A DNA stretch of 64,000 nt from JAABRU01 sp050180235 (GTDB taxonomy: Bacteria; Desulfobacterota; Desulfobacteria; Desulfobacterales; Desulfococcaceae), in assembly GCA_050180235.1 (NCBI GenBank), contig JBFXEJ010000005.1, positions 1-64,000 on the forward strand, given 5' to 3'. Of the stretch, positions 42,527 through 50,688 are shown one piece after another. The notes under the pieces were generated by a model. It was not told the origin of the DNA and did no database searches. It worked only from the letters and a program-made list of their open reading frames with translations. Every line of letters starts with the position of its first letter. The stretch's first letter is position 1. The position numbers were made by a program, and so were the translations under genes.

Positions 42527-44158
42527 ATGCCATCCCCGAAATTTCATAATTTACCTGTGTGGAAAAAACTGAGACAGTGTGCAGAAATTTTTTCCCTGCC
42601 CGAAAAGCATCTCAGACATCTTATCAGAGAAAAAGAAAGATTCAAACAATTTTCGTTAAAGGGTGGCGGTATATTTTTTGACTGGTCCCGGCAGCGCGTA
42701 GACAAAACTGTCATGTCCCTTTTGCACGATTTGGCAGAAGAACGGGGGGCAATTTCCTGTTTTTCTGCCATGATGAAGGGCGAAAAGGTAAACAGTACCG
42801 AAAAACGGGCTGCTCTTCACACGGCCTGCCGCAGTTTCTCTGATGCTCCGGTATATTCGGATGGCAGGGATATTATGCCGGAAATGCGTCAAATCCGGCA
42901 GAGCATCAGAAATTTTGCTGAAAAAATTCACAAAGGGGAAATCTGCGGTTCCGCAGGAAAGCCTTTCCGTCATCTGGTGGTCATCGGCATCGGCGGTTCC
43001 TATCTGGGTCCGGAGTTTGTTTCCCGTGCGCTTGGCGCGTTTGCAGACAAAGGGCTTGAGATGCACTATCTCGCCAATGTTGACATTCACAACTTCGGAG
43101 CAGTGGTTTCCCGCATTGATCCGGAAACCACCCTGTGGATCATCATCTCCAAAAGCTATACCACTGCCGAAACGCTGGCAAACACGGTTCAGGCATACGC
43201 ATTCATGAAGGAAAAGGGAATTGATCCCGCAAAACATGTTGTCACCGTGACTGCAAAGGGAAGTCCGGGTGATGATCCGGCCAATCCTGTGCTGGCCTGT
43301 TTTCATATGTATGATTTCATCGGGGGCAGATACAGTGTGACTTCCGCAGTGGGCGGAGTTCCCCTGAGTCTTTTTCTGGGATACGACTGTTTTGAGCGGT
43401 TCCTCAAAGGCGCAGAGGAAATGGATCTGCACGCTTTTCATGCGCCGGTAAAAGAAAATCTTCCCCTGAATGCCGCGCTGATCAGTATATGGAACAGCAA
43501 TTTTCTCGGTTATCCCGCGCAGGGAATTATTCCTTATGCTGATCCACTGTCCAAACTCGCGCCCCATGTGCAGCAGTTATATATGGAAAGCAACGGAAAA
43601 TCTGTTACAACTGAGGGCGAACCGGTTGGTGAATCCACAGGCATCATTGTTTTTGGTGAACCCGGAACCAACGCGCAGCATTCCTTTTTCCAACTGGCAC
43701 ATCAGGGAAGACCTTTTCCCATTGATTTTATTGGTGTCATCAATCCCCAGTATGATCTGTACCGGTCAGAATCCAAAGGGGTAAGCAATCATCAGGAACT
43801 CTGGGCCAATCTGCTGTCCCAGCCGATGGCATTGGCAATGGGCAGGGCAAATGAGGCTGATCCGGCCAGATCCTTTGAGGGAAACCGGCCATCCTCAACC
43901 ATTCTGCTGGAAGATTTGTCTCCGGAAAATGTGGGAAGACTGCTGGCTTTTTACGAACACCGCACGGTTTTTGAGGCATTTGTCTGGGGCATCAATCCCT
44001 TTGATCAGTTTGGTGTGGAACTGGGGAAAAAACTCGCAGACGGCGTGCGTGCGGAAATGGCAGCGAAGAATAAGGATGCGGAACACAGTTTTGAGAAAGC
44101 CGATCCCATTACCCGGTTTTATCTGGAAAGTCTGTTTGCTGGGAAGATCATTAAGTAG
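42527..44158 (+). CDS. pgi: Glucose-6-phosphate isomerase
   Basis: 543 residues, normal for Pgi, which interconverts glucose-6-phosphate and fructose-6-phosphate in glycolysis and gluconeogenesis. Motifs: VVIGIGGSYLGPEFVSRAL, IISKSYTTAETLAN, GGRYSVTSAVGG (signature 1), FQLAHQGRP, and signature 2 near INPFDQFGVELGK. The catalytic Glu lies in the GGRYS region and the His in AHQG. ATG after AAAGGAATATT chosen; the frame is open upstream without homology. A degenerate family II element follows. Confidence 0.96.
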   Translation: MPSPKFHNLPVWKKLRQCAEIFSLPEKHLRHLIREKERFKQFSLKGGGIFFDWSRQRVDKTVMSLLHDLAEERGAISCFSAMMKGEKVNSTEKRAALHTACRSFSDAPVYSDGRDIMPEMRQIRQSIRNFAEKIHKGEICGSAGKPFRHLVVIGIGGSYLGPEFVSRALGAFADKGLEMHYLANVDIHNFGAVVSRIDPETTLWIIISKSYTTAETLANTVQAYAFMKEKGIDPAKHVVTVTAKGSPGDDPANPVLACFHMYDFIGGRYSVTSAVGGVPLSLFLGYDCFERFLKGAEEMDLHAFHAPVKENLPLNAALISIWNSNFLGYPAQGIIPYADPLSKLAPHVQQLYMESNGKSVTTEGEPVGESTGIIVFGEPGTNAQHSFFQLAHQGRPFPIDFIGVINPQYDLYRSESKGVSNHQELWANLLSQPMALAMGRANEADPARSFEGNRPSSTILLEDLSPENVGRLLAFYEHRTVFEAFVWGINPFDQFGVELGKKLADGVRAEMAAKNKDAEHSFEKADPITRFYLESLFAGKIIK

Positions 44159-44230
44159 TACAATGAACACGTTAGTAGGTAGGATAAGCGTCAGCGTAAT
44201 CCTGCACGGCGATTAAAAAAACAATTGGTC

Positions 44231-44372
44231 TGCAGTAGGCTCAAATCCGTTGACAGTCGTTAAACCGCAAAGAACGCAAAGTTTATGCAAAAAAATGCAA
44301 AATCATATGCGGAGTCTTTTTTCTTTGCGTACTTTGCGGTTTAAAAAAATCAGCAGGTTTGACCCATTACCC
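44231..44372. repeat. Degenerate family II element
   Basis: Ends GCAGTAGGCTCAAATCC / GGTTTGACCCATTACC; inside, TAAACCGCAAAGAACGCAAAG and CTTTGCGTACTTTGCGGTTTA form an 18-20 bp palindrome. No target duplication is visible. A GTAGGATAAGCGTCAGCGTA repeat precedes it at about 44180. Confidence 0.6.
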
Positions 44373-44389
44373 GATAGAGAGATTGGAAA

Positions 44390-44884
44390 ATGTCTGAAGA
44401 AAATAAAATAAAACTGTATCTCGACACATCAGTTCCGAGTGCGTATTATGACACTTCCAAACCGTTGAGACAGCTTATCACGCAGAAATGGTTTGAAAAT
44501 GATGCATTATCATATGAACTTTGCATATCCGTCATAACCGTTGAGGAAATCGGGAAAATAAAAAATGATGCAAAAAAGCAGAATATCAGTGAACTGACAG
44601 TAAAATACAACATGCGAGTTCTTGACTTTTCCGACAGAGCAAAAGATTTGGCAAACGAATATATGATCAGAGGGGCAATTCCGAAATCGGAACCGCAGGA
44701 CGCATATCACATTGCAATAGCAACAATAAATGGGATTGACGCATTGGCATCATGGAATTTCAGACATATCGTAAGTATAAATCCGATAAGAACAATACAT
44801 GAAATCAACAGAAAATATAACTATTCAGCGATTGAAATCGGTTCATTGGAAATATTCGGAGGAGCAGAATATGGAAACATATAA
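44390..44884 (+). CDS. PIN-domain protein, putative VapC-like ribonuclease toxin
   Basis: 164 residues. PIN-domain acidic residues are seen at KLYLDTSVPSAYYD (first Asp), ITVEEIGKI (Glu), and PQDAYHIAIATINGIDALASWNF (Asp pair). PIN proteins of toxin-antitoxin systems cut RNA in a Mg-dependent way. The next gene overlaps it by 14 bases and could encode an antitoxin, though the order is toxin first, unlike typical vapBC. It sits between pgi and elbB, flanked by repeats, which suits an acquired module. Ribosome site is weak (ATAGAGAG). Confidence 0.82.
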   Translation: MSEENKIKLYLDTSVPSAYYDTSKPLRQLITQKWFENDALSYELCISVITVEEIGKIKNDAKKQNISELTVKYNMRVLDFSDRAKDLANEYMIRGAIPKSEPQDAYHIAIATINGIDALASWNFRHIVSINPIRTIHEINRKYNYSAIEIGSLEIFGGAEYGNI

Positions 44885-45050
44885 AAACAGTTATGATAAA
44901 AACAAGGATACAATGCTGTGGGAACTGCATGAGATAAGACATGAACTGCATAAGGAATTCAGCCGGAAAACTGTTGAGGAGATAAACAGAGACGCCATCA
45001 AAAAATTTCGGGCCTGGCAGAAAAAATACCTGGAAAATCAGGCTGAATAA
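44871..45050 (+). CDS. Small protein paired with the PIN gene, antitoxin candidate
   Basis: 59 residues, mostly helical: METYKNSYDKNKDTMLWELHEIRHELHKEF, then KTVEEINRDAIKKFRAWQ. No recognised DNA-binding fold. The start ATG at 44871 has CGGAGGAGC directly upstream and overlaps the PIN stop, so translation is probably coupled. Small acidic/basic helical proteins of this type occur next to PIN genes in other bacteria. Function as antitoxin is inferred from position only. Confidence 0.6.
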   Translation: METYKNSYDKNKDTMLWELHEIRHELHKEFSRKTVEEINRDAIKKFRAWQKKYLENQAE

Positions 45051-45070
45051 AAAAGCAGGACTTAAGGGCG

Positions 45071-45097
45071 GAGTCCCGAACTGAAAGTTTGGGACTC
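45071..45097. terminator. Palindrome after the PIN pair
   Basis: GAGTCCCGAACTGAAAGTTTGGGACTC; related to the palindrome at 7581. A second one, GCCAGACTTTCAGTCCGGC, follows at about 45119. A lone family I end (CTTAAGGAAATGGCATT) is at about 45153. Confidence 0.4.
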
Positions 45098-45293
45098 TGA
45101 AATGGTTCAGAAAACACTGCCAGACTTTCAGTCCGGCACGCACTTGTTTTTCTTAAGGAAATGGCATTAACTTTAACCCGAAAACTTATGATTGCTTATT
45201 TATCTGCTGATAATTCACGGACGGAAAAATGAGAAAATGAACAGCGGATTCATGGATGTCTGAAATCCGGTAAGACTGATGATCAGAAATGTA

Positions 45294-45322
45294 TTGACGA
45301 CTTGTGCAATAAATGGGATAAT
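45294..45322 (+). promoter_or_regulatory. Promoter candidate for elbB
   Basis: TTGACG (45294-45299), 17 bases, GATAAT (45317-45322); 88 bases upstream of the start. Confidence 0.5.
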
Positions 45323-45409
45323 TACTGATAAAAGCAATTTCTTTGTACATAAACCCGTAACATCAGACTTGACAGGCATTAAATCCCAAATCCTGAAGGA
45401 GGATGAATC

Positions 45410-46063
45410 ATGTCGAAAAAAGTGGGTGTTCTGCTGTCCGGATGCGGTGTTTTTGACGGTGCGGAAATTCATGAATCCGTGCTGGCACTGCTTTTTCTGG
45501 ACAGAGCCGGGGCGGAAGTCATCTGCATGGCTCCGGATATGGAGCATCAGGTGGTCAATCATCTCACCGGCGAGGCGACAAAGGAAAAGCGCAATGTGCT
45601 GATGGAATCCGCGAGAATTGCCAGAGGGAAAATACGCAATCTCAAGGATGTCCGGGCCGCAGATATGGATGCCCTGATTCTGCCCGGCGGATTCGGCGCT
45701 GCCAAAAATCTGAGTGATTTTGCGGTCAAAGGCCCTGAGGCAACTGTGCATCCGGAAGTAGCGCGAATTCTCAAGGAAATGACAGATGCAGGCAAGCCGG
45801 TCGGAGCCATCTGCATTGCACCGGCCACAGTGGCAAAAGCACTGTCCTCCAAAAAGCCGGAAGTCACCATCGGCACGGATGCTGGCACTGCCGCAGGCAT
45901 TGAAAAAACCGGTGCAAAACATTTCAACTGCGCGGTGGATCAGATTCATACGGATCAGAAAAACAGAATTGTCACCACTCCGGCCTATATGCTGGGGCCG
46001 GGTATCAAAGATATTGCAGCCGGTATTGAAAAACTGGTGAATCAGGTTCTTTCGATGATATAG
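45410..46063 (+). CDS. elbB: ElbB/DJ-1-type glyoxalase-like protein
   Basis: 217 residues of the class I glutamine amidotransferase/DJ-1 fold. Motifs: VGVLLSGCGVFDGAEIHES near the N-terminus, LILPGGFGAAKNLSDFA, and the nucleophile-elbow region PVGAICIAPATVA with the reactive Cys. ElbB was linked to early isoprenoid synthesis in E. coli and shows glyoxalase activity in vitro; the physiological role is not settled. Cytoplasmic. Start has AAGGAGGATGAATC. Own promoter candidate upstream; the comEA-like gene follows 61 bases downstream with its own ribosome site. Confidence 0.93.
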   Translation: MSKKVGVLLSGCGVFDGAEIHESVLALLFLDRAGAEVICMAPDMEHQVVNHLTGEATKEKRNVLMESARIARGKIRNLKDVRAADMDALILPGGFGAAKNLSDFAVKGPEATVHPEVARILKEMTDAGKPVGAICIAPATVAKALSSKKPEVTIGTDAGTAAGIEKTGAKHFNCAVDQIHTDQKNRIVTTPAYMLGPGIKDIAAGIEKLVNQVLSMI

Positions 46064-46124
46064 TTCCCTGTGTGGAAAATTGTTGTAACCCATTTATTTT
46101 AAACAGACAAAAGGAGGAAAAAGA

Positions 46125-46496
46125 ATGAAAGTGAAAAAAACATTTGCAGCCTGCCTGATGCTCTGCGCTTTTGTCGCGGGAATCTGCACGATGGCATGGG
46201 CAGCGGAAATGGTGAACATCAACACAGCCACAGAAGACGAACTGATGAAACTGGATAAAATCGGATCTGCAAAAGCAGCGGAAATTATCAAATACCGCAA
46301 TGAAAACGGCCCGTTTGCAAGTCCTGATGACCTGAAAAAAGTCAAAGGCATCGGAGATGCCACATTTGAACTGAACAAAGACCGGATTGTAACGGATTTG
46401 CCGAAACCGGATAAGGCTGTGAAAAAATCCGTCAAGGAAAAGGATGCGGCTGAGGCTTCCATTCCTTCCGTACCCGCTGAAACAAAGAAAAAATAA
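46125..46496 (+). CDS. Exported helix-hairpin-helix protein (ComEA-like), first of two
   Basis: 123 residues. Signal peptide MKVKKTFAACLMLCAFVAGI...AWA, then an HhH pair: VNINTATEDELMKLDKIGSAKAAEIIKYRNENGPFASPDDLKKVKGIGDATFELNKDRI in broken form reads the two DNA-binding hairpins KIGSAKA and GIGDATF. ComEA proteins bind incoming double-stranded DNA in the periplasm during transformation. A Lys/Glu/Pro-rich tail follows. Ribosome site AAAGGAGGAAAAAG is strong. Many short ComEA-like proteins have unproven roles, but a full comEC gene is in the window. Confidence 0.86.
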   Translation: MKVKKTFAACLMLCAFVAGICTMAWAAEMVNINTATEDELMKLDKIGSAKAAEIIKYRNENGPFASPDDLKKVKGIGDATFELNKDRIVTDLPKPDKAVKKSVKEKDAAEASIPSVPAETKKK

Positions 46497-46515
46497 ATCC
46501 TGAATATTCTGATTC

Positions 46516-46563
46516 CCGGTTTTCCAATCCGGTGCATGTATCCCGGATGGAAAACCGGCTTTT
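46516..46563 (+). terminator. Hairpin between the two ComEA-like genes
   Basis: CCGGTTTTCCAATCCGG pairs with CCGGATGGAAAACCGG, followed by CTTTTCC. Probably a terminator or attenuator. Confidence 0.6.
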
Positions 46564-46577
46564 CCGGAGATTTTAAA

Positions 46578-47147
46578 ATGGATTGTCTTCAGAGAAAATG
46601 CAAACGGTCAGTCTTTACCAAATCATTTCTGCTGCGGATGATTATTTTATTTTCTCTGCTGTTTTTCTGCGGGGAAAAATCCGGGTTCTGCCTGGGATGG
46701 ACAGATGAGGTGATCCGGCATCTTCCGGATGCCTCTTTTGCATCTGTGGAAACAGACAAAAGCGGAAAGCGGATACGCCGCTGTCCTTACCGGGATGCAG
46801 AAGGACGCACAGATTATGAGCAAATGATTTATGTGATCGGAACTTTTGCAGAAGAATCCTGGATTGATCCGGTGCAGAAAGAGGCTGCCCGGAAACTGCT
46901 GATGATAAACTATGAACAGTATAAACAGGAAGCCATGAAAACCGGATTGCAGGAACCTCTGAATATCAACACTGCTTCTCTGACACGCCTGGTTCTGCTG
47001 CCGGGAATCGGCCCTGTACTGGCCGTGAAGATCGTGAGATACAGAGAGGAAAACGGCCCCTTTGCAAAGGCGGAAGACATTGTAAAGGTTGAAGGAATCG
47101 GACAGGGAACCTTCAATGGCATCCGTTTTTACATCCGTACCGAATAA
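46578..47147 (+). CDS. Exported helix-hairpin-helix protein (ComEA-like), second
   Basis: 189 residues. Basic N-terminus then a hydrophobic signal/anchor LLRMIILFSLLFFCG. Residues about 30-115 form an unfamiliar cysteine-poor region (WTDEVIRHLPDASF). The C-terminal 65 residues are a ComEA-type HhH pair: LNINTASLTRLVLLPGIGPVLAVKIVRYREENGPF (in pieces LPGIGPV and VEGIGQG). It probably binds DNA or acts in secretion-site assembly. ATG 46578 after TTCCGGAG chosen over an in-frame upstream ATG lying in the terminator hairpin. It ends 280 bases before gspE. Confidence 0.82.
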   Translation: MDCLQRKCKRSVFTKSFLLRMIILFSLLFFCGEKSGFCLGWTDEVIRHLPDASFASVETDKSGKRIRRCPYRDAEGRTDYEQMIYVIGTFAEESWIDPVQKEAARKLLMINYEQYKQEAMKTGLQEPLNINTASLTRLVLLPGIGPVLAVKIVRYREENGPFAKAEDIVKVEGIGQGTFNGIRFYIRTE

Positions 47148-47283
47148 AGCAGTCCGTCTCTCAGGTGCTGCCCAGTGGAATTCCAAAAAACTCTCCTGCC
47201 GAATATCATGAAAACTCATTGACAAACCCCTTCAATTATTTATTTTTCTGTTTTGTATCATGGAATATGCGGTCAGATTTTCC

Positions 47284-47313
47284 TTGACATGATTCCTGAA
47301 TATGTTCAATAAT
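47284..47313 (+). promoter_or_regulatory. Promoter candidate for the gsp operon
   Basis: TTGACA (47284-47289), 18 bases, AATAAT (47308-47313). An alternative -10, TATAAT, is at 47338-47343 without a good -35. Confidence 0.4.
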
Positions 47314-47426
47314 CAAAAGTTTTAAGGAAAAAATTTTTATATAATCATCTGTATTTTTAAAAAATTTTAAGAGAATCCTGTGCAGGCGCATACGGAATTC
47401 ACCAAGCGGAGCTGTATTTTTTTCAG

Positions 47427-48998
47427 ATGACACCTGATATTCAGACAAATGAAGAACCATCTGTGACAGAAGAAAAGCATTTCGTGCAGATAGGATACAA
47501 GGATTATCCCAAAGAACCGGTTGCACTGGATAATCTTTCTGTAAAATTCATGAAGGAATCCCGTTTTGTTCCCCTGGAACTGAAAGGTCATACACTGCGG
47601 ATTGTCATGGCCCGGCCCGAAGATGATTCGGTTGCTGAGACACTGAAATTTGCCTATGATTTGGAAATCGAAATCTTCCAGGGAAAAACAGAGGATATTC
47701 TGGAGACTATAGAGCGTCTCTATGGTGCGGGCAGACAGTCCATTGAAAACATTATTGAAGAGGCCGGGAAAAATGTTTATGAAATCTCCGCAGACGGTGA
47801 TACGGATGTGGATCATCTCATTGACATGGCCTCGGAAGCTCCCATCATCCGTCTGGTCAACCGCCTGATTTTAAATGCAGTGGAACAGCGTGCCAGTGAT
47901 ATTCATTTTGAACCGTTTGAGGATGAATTCAAGGTAAGATACCGCATTGACGGAGTACTCAATGAAGTGGAATCTCCGCCCGCACGTCTGCAGGCTGCGA
48001 TTATTTCCCGTGTCAAAATTATGTCCAAACTCGATATAGCGGAAAGACGGCTGCCCCAGGACGGCAGAATCAAACTCAAAGTAGCGGACAAGGAAATTGA
48101 TTTCCGGGTTTCCACTGTTCCCACGCTTTTCGGCGAAAGTCTGGTCATGCGTATTCTGGATCGGGAAAATCTGATTCTGGATTTGCAGCAGCTTGGTTTT
48201 CCCAAAGATATGCTGGAAGCCTATGAACATCTGATTTCCCAGCCCTATGGCATGATTCTGGTGACAGGGCCTACGGGAAGCGGAAAAACTTCAACACTTT
48301 ACACCACGCTGGCAAAAATCAATTCGCCGGACAAAAAAATTATTACGCTGGAAGATCCGGTGGAATACCAGTTGCGGGGTGTCAACCAGATACAGGTCAA
48401 TCCCAAAATCGGACTGAATTTTGCCAACGGACTCAGAGCCATTGTGCGTCAGGACCCTGACATTATTCTGGTCGGGGAAATCCGGGACAGGGAAACCGCT
48501 GAAATTGCAGTGCAGTCCGCTCTGACCGGGCATCTGCTGTTCAGTACGCTTCATACCAATGATGCGGCAGGTGCTGTCACCCGTCTGCTGGATATGCAGG
48601 TGGAAAATTTTCTGCTCAGTTCCACGCTTCTGGGCATTATGGCGCAAAGGCTGGTTCGGATTAACTGTCCGATTTGCAAACAAGATGTAAAGCCGGATGC
48701 AAGGCTGATTCGGGCCATGAATCTGAATCCCAAAGAATATGCCGCAAGCAGTTTTATGGAAGGCTCCGGGTGTGAAGAATGCCGCAATACCGGGTTTAAG
48801 GGCCGGATGGCAATTTTTGAATATCTGCCTGTGGATGAGGATATCCGCAGGGAAATTGTTGCTAATTCCAGTGCGGAAAAAATCAGGAAAACCGCTGTTT
48901 CCAAAGGTGCAGTCACTCTCCGGGACGATGGCTGGCGGAAAGTGCGGCTGGGTCTGACCACAATTCCGGAAGTATTGCGCGTGACTCTGGATAATTAG
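47427..48998 (+). CDS. gspE: Type II secretion ATPase GspE
   Basis: 523 residues; the cytoplasmic hexameric ATPase that powers pseudopilus assembly. The N-terminal domain (about 30-125) is the T2SSE_N fold binding GspL. Catalytic part: ASDIHFEPFEDEFKVRYRIDG, Walker A GPTGSGKTSTLY, Asp box ITLEDPVEYQL, Walker B RAIVRQDPDIILVGEIRD, His box TGHLLFSTLHTND. A zinc site lies in CPICK...CEEC. Length and motifs are full. It starts the operon; its next functional partner gspF is separated from it by two foreign-looking genes. Confidence 0.95.
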   Translation: MTPDIQTNEEPSVTEEKHFVQIGYKDYPKEPVALDNLSVKFMKESRFVPLELKGHTLRIVMARPEDDSVAETLKFAYDLEIEIFQGKTEDILETIERLYGAGRQSIENIIEEAGKNVYEISADGDTDVDHLIDMASEAPIIRLVNRLILNAVEQRASDIHFEPFEDEFKVRYRIDGVLNEVESPPARLQAAIISRVKIMSKLDIAERRLPQDGRIKLKVADKEIDFRVSTVPTLFGESLVMRILDRENLILDLQQLGFPKDMLEAYEHLISQPYGMILVTGPTGSGKTSTLYTTLAKINSPDKKIITLEDPVEYQLRGVNQIQVNPKIGLNFANGLRAIVRQDPDIILVGEIRDRETAEIAVQSALTGHLLFSTLHTNDAAGAVTRLLDMQVENFLLSSTLLGIMAQRLVRINCPICKQDVKPDARLIRAMNLNPKEYAASSFMEGSGCEECRNTGFKGRMAIFEYLPVDEDIRREIVANSSAEKIRKTAVSKGAVTLRDDGWRKVRLGLTTIPEVLRVTLDN

Positions 48999-49004
48999 AG
49001 AACT

Positions 49005-50147
49005 ATGTCTGAATACAAAAATAAAATAAGTTCCCTGTGCTTAGAGAATTTTACTGTTTTTAAAAAAGCCTGTTTTGATTTCTGTCCGGGAATCAATGTT
49101 ATGATCGGGGCAAACGGAACGGGGAAATCCCATGTAATGAAAGTCGCTTATTCACTTGTTAAAGCTATAAATGAAAGTTTTGAATTTGAAATATCCGGAA
49201 AGGATTTTTATGCAGAATTTATGGGTGTGGAAGTTGAAAATTCTTTTAAAGAAATATTCAGATTGGATAAATCAGATTATCTAATAAGAACAAATCAAAA
49301 CAATAATACAGATATATCATTCAACTATTTTGAAAATATATGCAATTTCAAAATTTTAAAAAAATCTGAAAGTATTTCTTCGCCATTTGTCCAGTATAGT
49401 GGCGGCAATGTAACTATATTGAAAAATGTATTAAATCCGATTTTTTTGCCTGCACAGGAATTCTTATCAATTAATGAAGGATTCATTTCTGCCTACAATA
49501 AAAGAGAATTACCATATGACTCCACTTTCTATGATCTCAGCATTGCCCTAAATGATTTGCCATTGCGAAAAAAGAATCTTGATGATGTATGGAATATTAT
49601 TTTGTTATTGAAAAGTATCGTCGCTGGAGAGCCAACAGATATTTTTGAAGATGCAGTTTTTCAACGTAATGGGAGATTTTATGTGCGGGTTTCGGAGGGG
49701 TCATTTGATGTTCATCAGGTTGCCGAGGGATACCGGAAAATAGCCACTTTGTATTATCTGCTGAGAAATGGTTCTCTCACCAAAGACAGTATTCTGTTTT
49801 GGGATGAACCGGAAACCAATCTCAATCCCAAACTTATTGTGCAGCTTGTGGATGTGCTGAAGCGGTTGGCTGCTCTGGGAATGCAGATATTTATTGCAAC
49901 GCATGATTATCTGCTCAGTTACGAACTTTCTCTGCTGGCTGAATATCCGTCTGAACCAAATATTGATATTAAATTTTTTGCCCTGCATAAACCGGAAAGA
50001 ACCGCAGGAGTTGAAGTGGAATCCGGCAGAACATTGGCTGAAATTGAGAACAATCCGATTCTGGAAGAATTTGCCGCACATTATGACAGGGAATCGGCAC
50101 TTTTCCATCACAGAGAGAAAGAAGAGCAAAGTAATGCAACGGATTGA
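49005..50147 (+). CDS. AAA/ABC-type ATPase, probable defence module component
   Basis: 380 residues of the SMC-like AAA_21/OLD-type ATPase class. Walker A is MIGANGTGKSHVMK (about 34-48); the signature-like region is YRKIATLYYLLRNGS; Walker B is ILFWDEPETNLNPKL; then switch His IFIATHDYLLSYEL. The middle part is AT-rich with many Ile/Asn/Lys codons, unlike the flanking gsp genes, which suggests transfer. It lies 6 bases after gspE and overlaps the next gene by 14 bases. Such ATPases pair with nucleases in anti-phage systems such as Septu, Gabija or OLD types; this one fits none clearly. No role in secretion is expected. Confidence 0.85.
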   Translation: MSEYKNKISSLCLENFTVFKKACFDFCPGINVMIGANGTGKSHVMKVAYSLVKAINESFEFEISGKDFYAEFMGVEVENSFKEIFRLDKSDYLIRTNQNNNTDISFNYFENICNFKILKKSESISSPFVQYSGGNVTILKNVLNPIFLPAQEFLSINEGFISAYNKRELPYDSTFYDLSIALNDLPLRKKNLDDVWNIILLLKSIVAGEPTDIFEDAVFQRNGRFYVRVSEGSFDVHQVAEGYRKIATLYYLLRNGSLTKDSILFWDEPETNLNPKLIVQLVDVLKRLAALGMQIFIATHDYLLSYELSLLAEYPSEPNIDIKFFALHKPERTAGVEVESGRTLAEIENNPILEEFAAHYDRESALFHHREKEEQSNATD

Positions 50148-50685
50148 TGAAGAAAATCTGTCATTTTCTTTTGGGGACCAATGGCAGGTTTGCAAACTGG
50201 ATGATCATCCCTTTTACCGGAATCGGATGGAGAAAATTGACGGCACAAAGGCGTTGGATTTTTTGGGTATTTATGATAAAAAGGAGTTGTATTTTATTGA
50301 AGTCAAAGATTTCCGGGAATACAGGATTAAAAGTAAAAAGCGGATTTCAAACGGGGAATTGATTATAGAAATTGCCCAAAAAGTAACAGGTTCCATCTCC
50401 TGCATTATCGGGGCATATCGAATGGAGAATAATCCTGAATTGTGGAATCCGTATGCAGAAATGCTTTTGAATAAGTCCATAAAACTGAAAGTGATTTTAT
50501 GGCTTGAAACCGATTTCCCTTTGGATTATGTTTCTGAGAGACAGAAAGGCAGAAATTCAGTCAGTACGAAAATTCTGAAGCAGAAAATGAACTGGATCAC
50601 AAGTCATGTTCTGAGTTGCAGTCTCAGAGAAAATAAGCTGCCGGATATGGAAGTCCGGAATCTGCCCATGCAGGAAAATCTGTAA
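50134..50685 (+). CDS. Putative PD-(D/E)xK nuclease-like partner of the ATPase
   Basis: 183 residues. I do not recognise a named family, but ALDFLGIYDKKELYFIEVKDF holds the spaced D...ExK residues of the restriction-endonuclease fold (in pieces LDFLGIY and FIEVKD). A helical region with EIAQKVTGSISCIIGAYR and a basic C-terminus follow. The ATG overlaps the ATPase gene by 14 bases, so the two are translationally coupled, and gspF starts only 3 bases after the stop. Inferred job: effector nuclease of a two-gene ATPase/nuclease system. It could instead be an RNase or a structural homolog without activity. Confidence 0.7.
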   Translation: MQRIDEENLSFSFGDQWQVCKLDDHPFYRNRMEKIDGTKALDFLGIYDKKELYFIEVKDFREYRIKSKKRISNGELIIEIAQKVTGSISCIIGAYRMENNPELWNPYAEMLLNKSIKLKVILWLETDFPLDYVSERQKGRNSVSTKILKQKMNWITSHVLSCSLRENKLPDMEVRNLPMQENL

Positions 50686-50688
50686 ACC

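Noticed and set aside
44231..44372. Fifth mobile element with target duplication
   Set aside because: Ends resemble family II but are degenerate and the flanking bases are not duplicated, so only a repeat is claimed.
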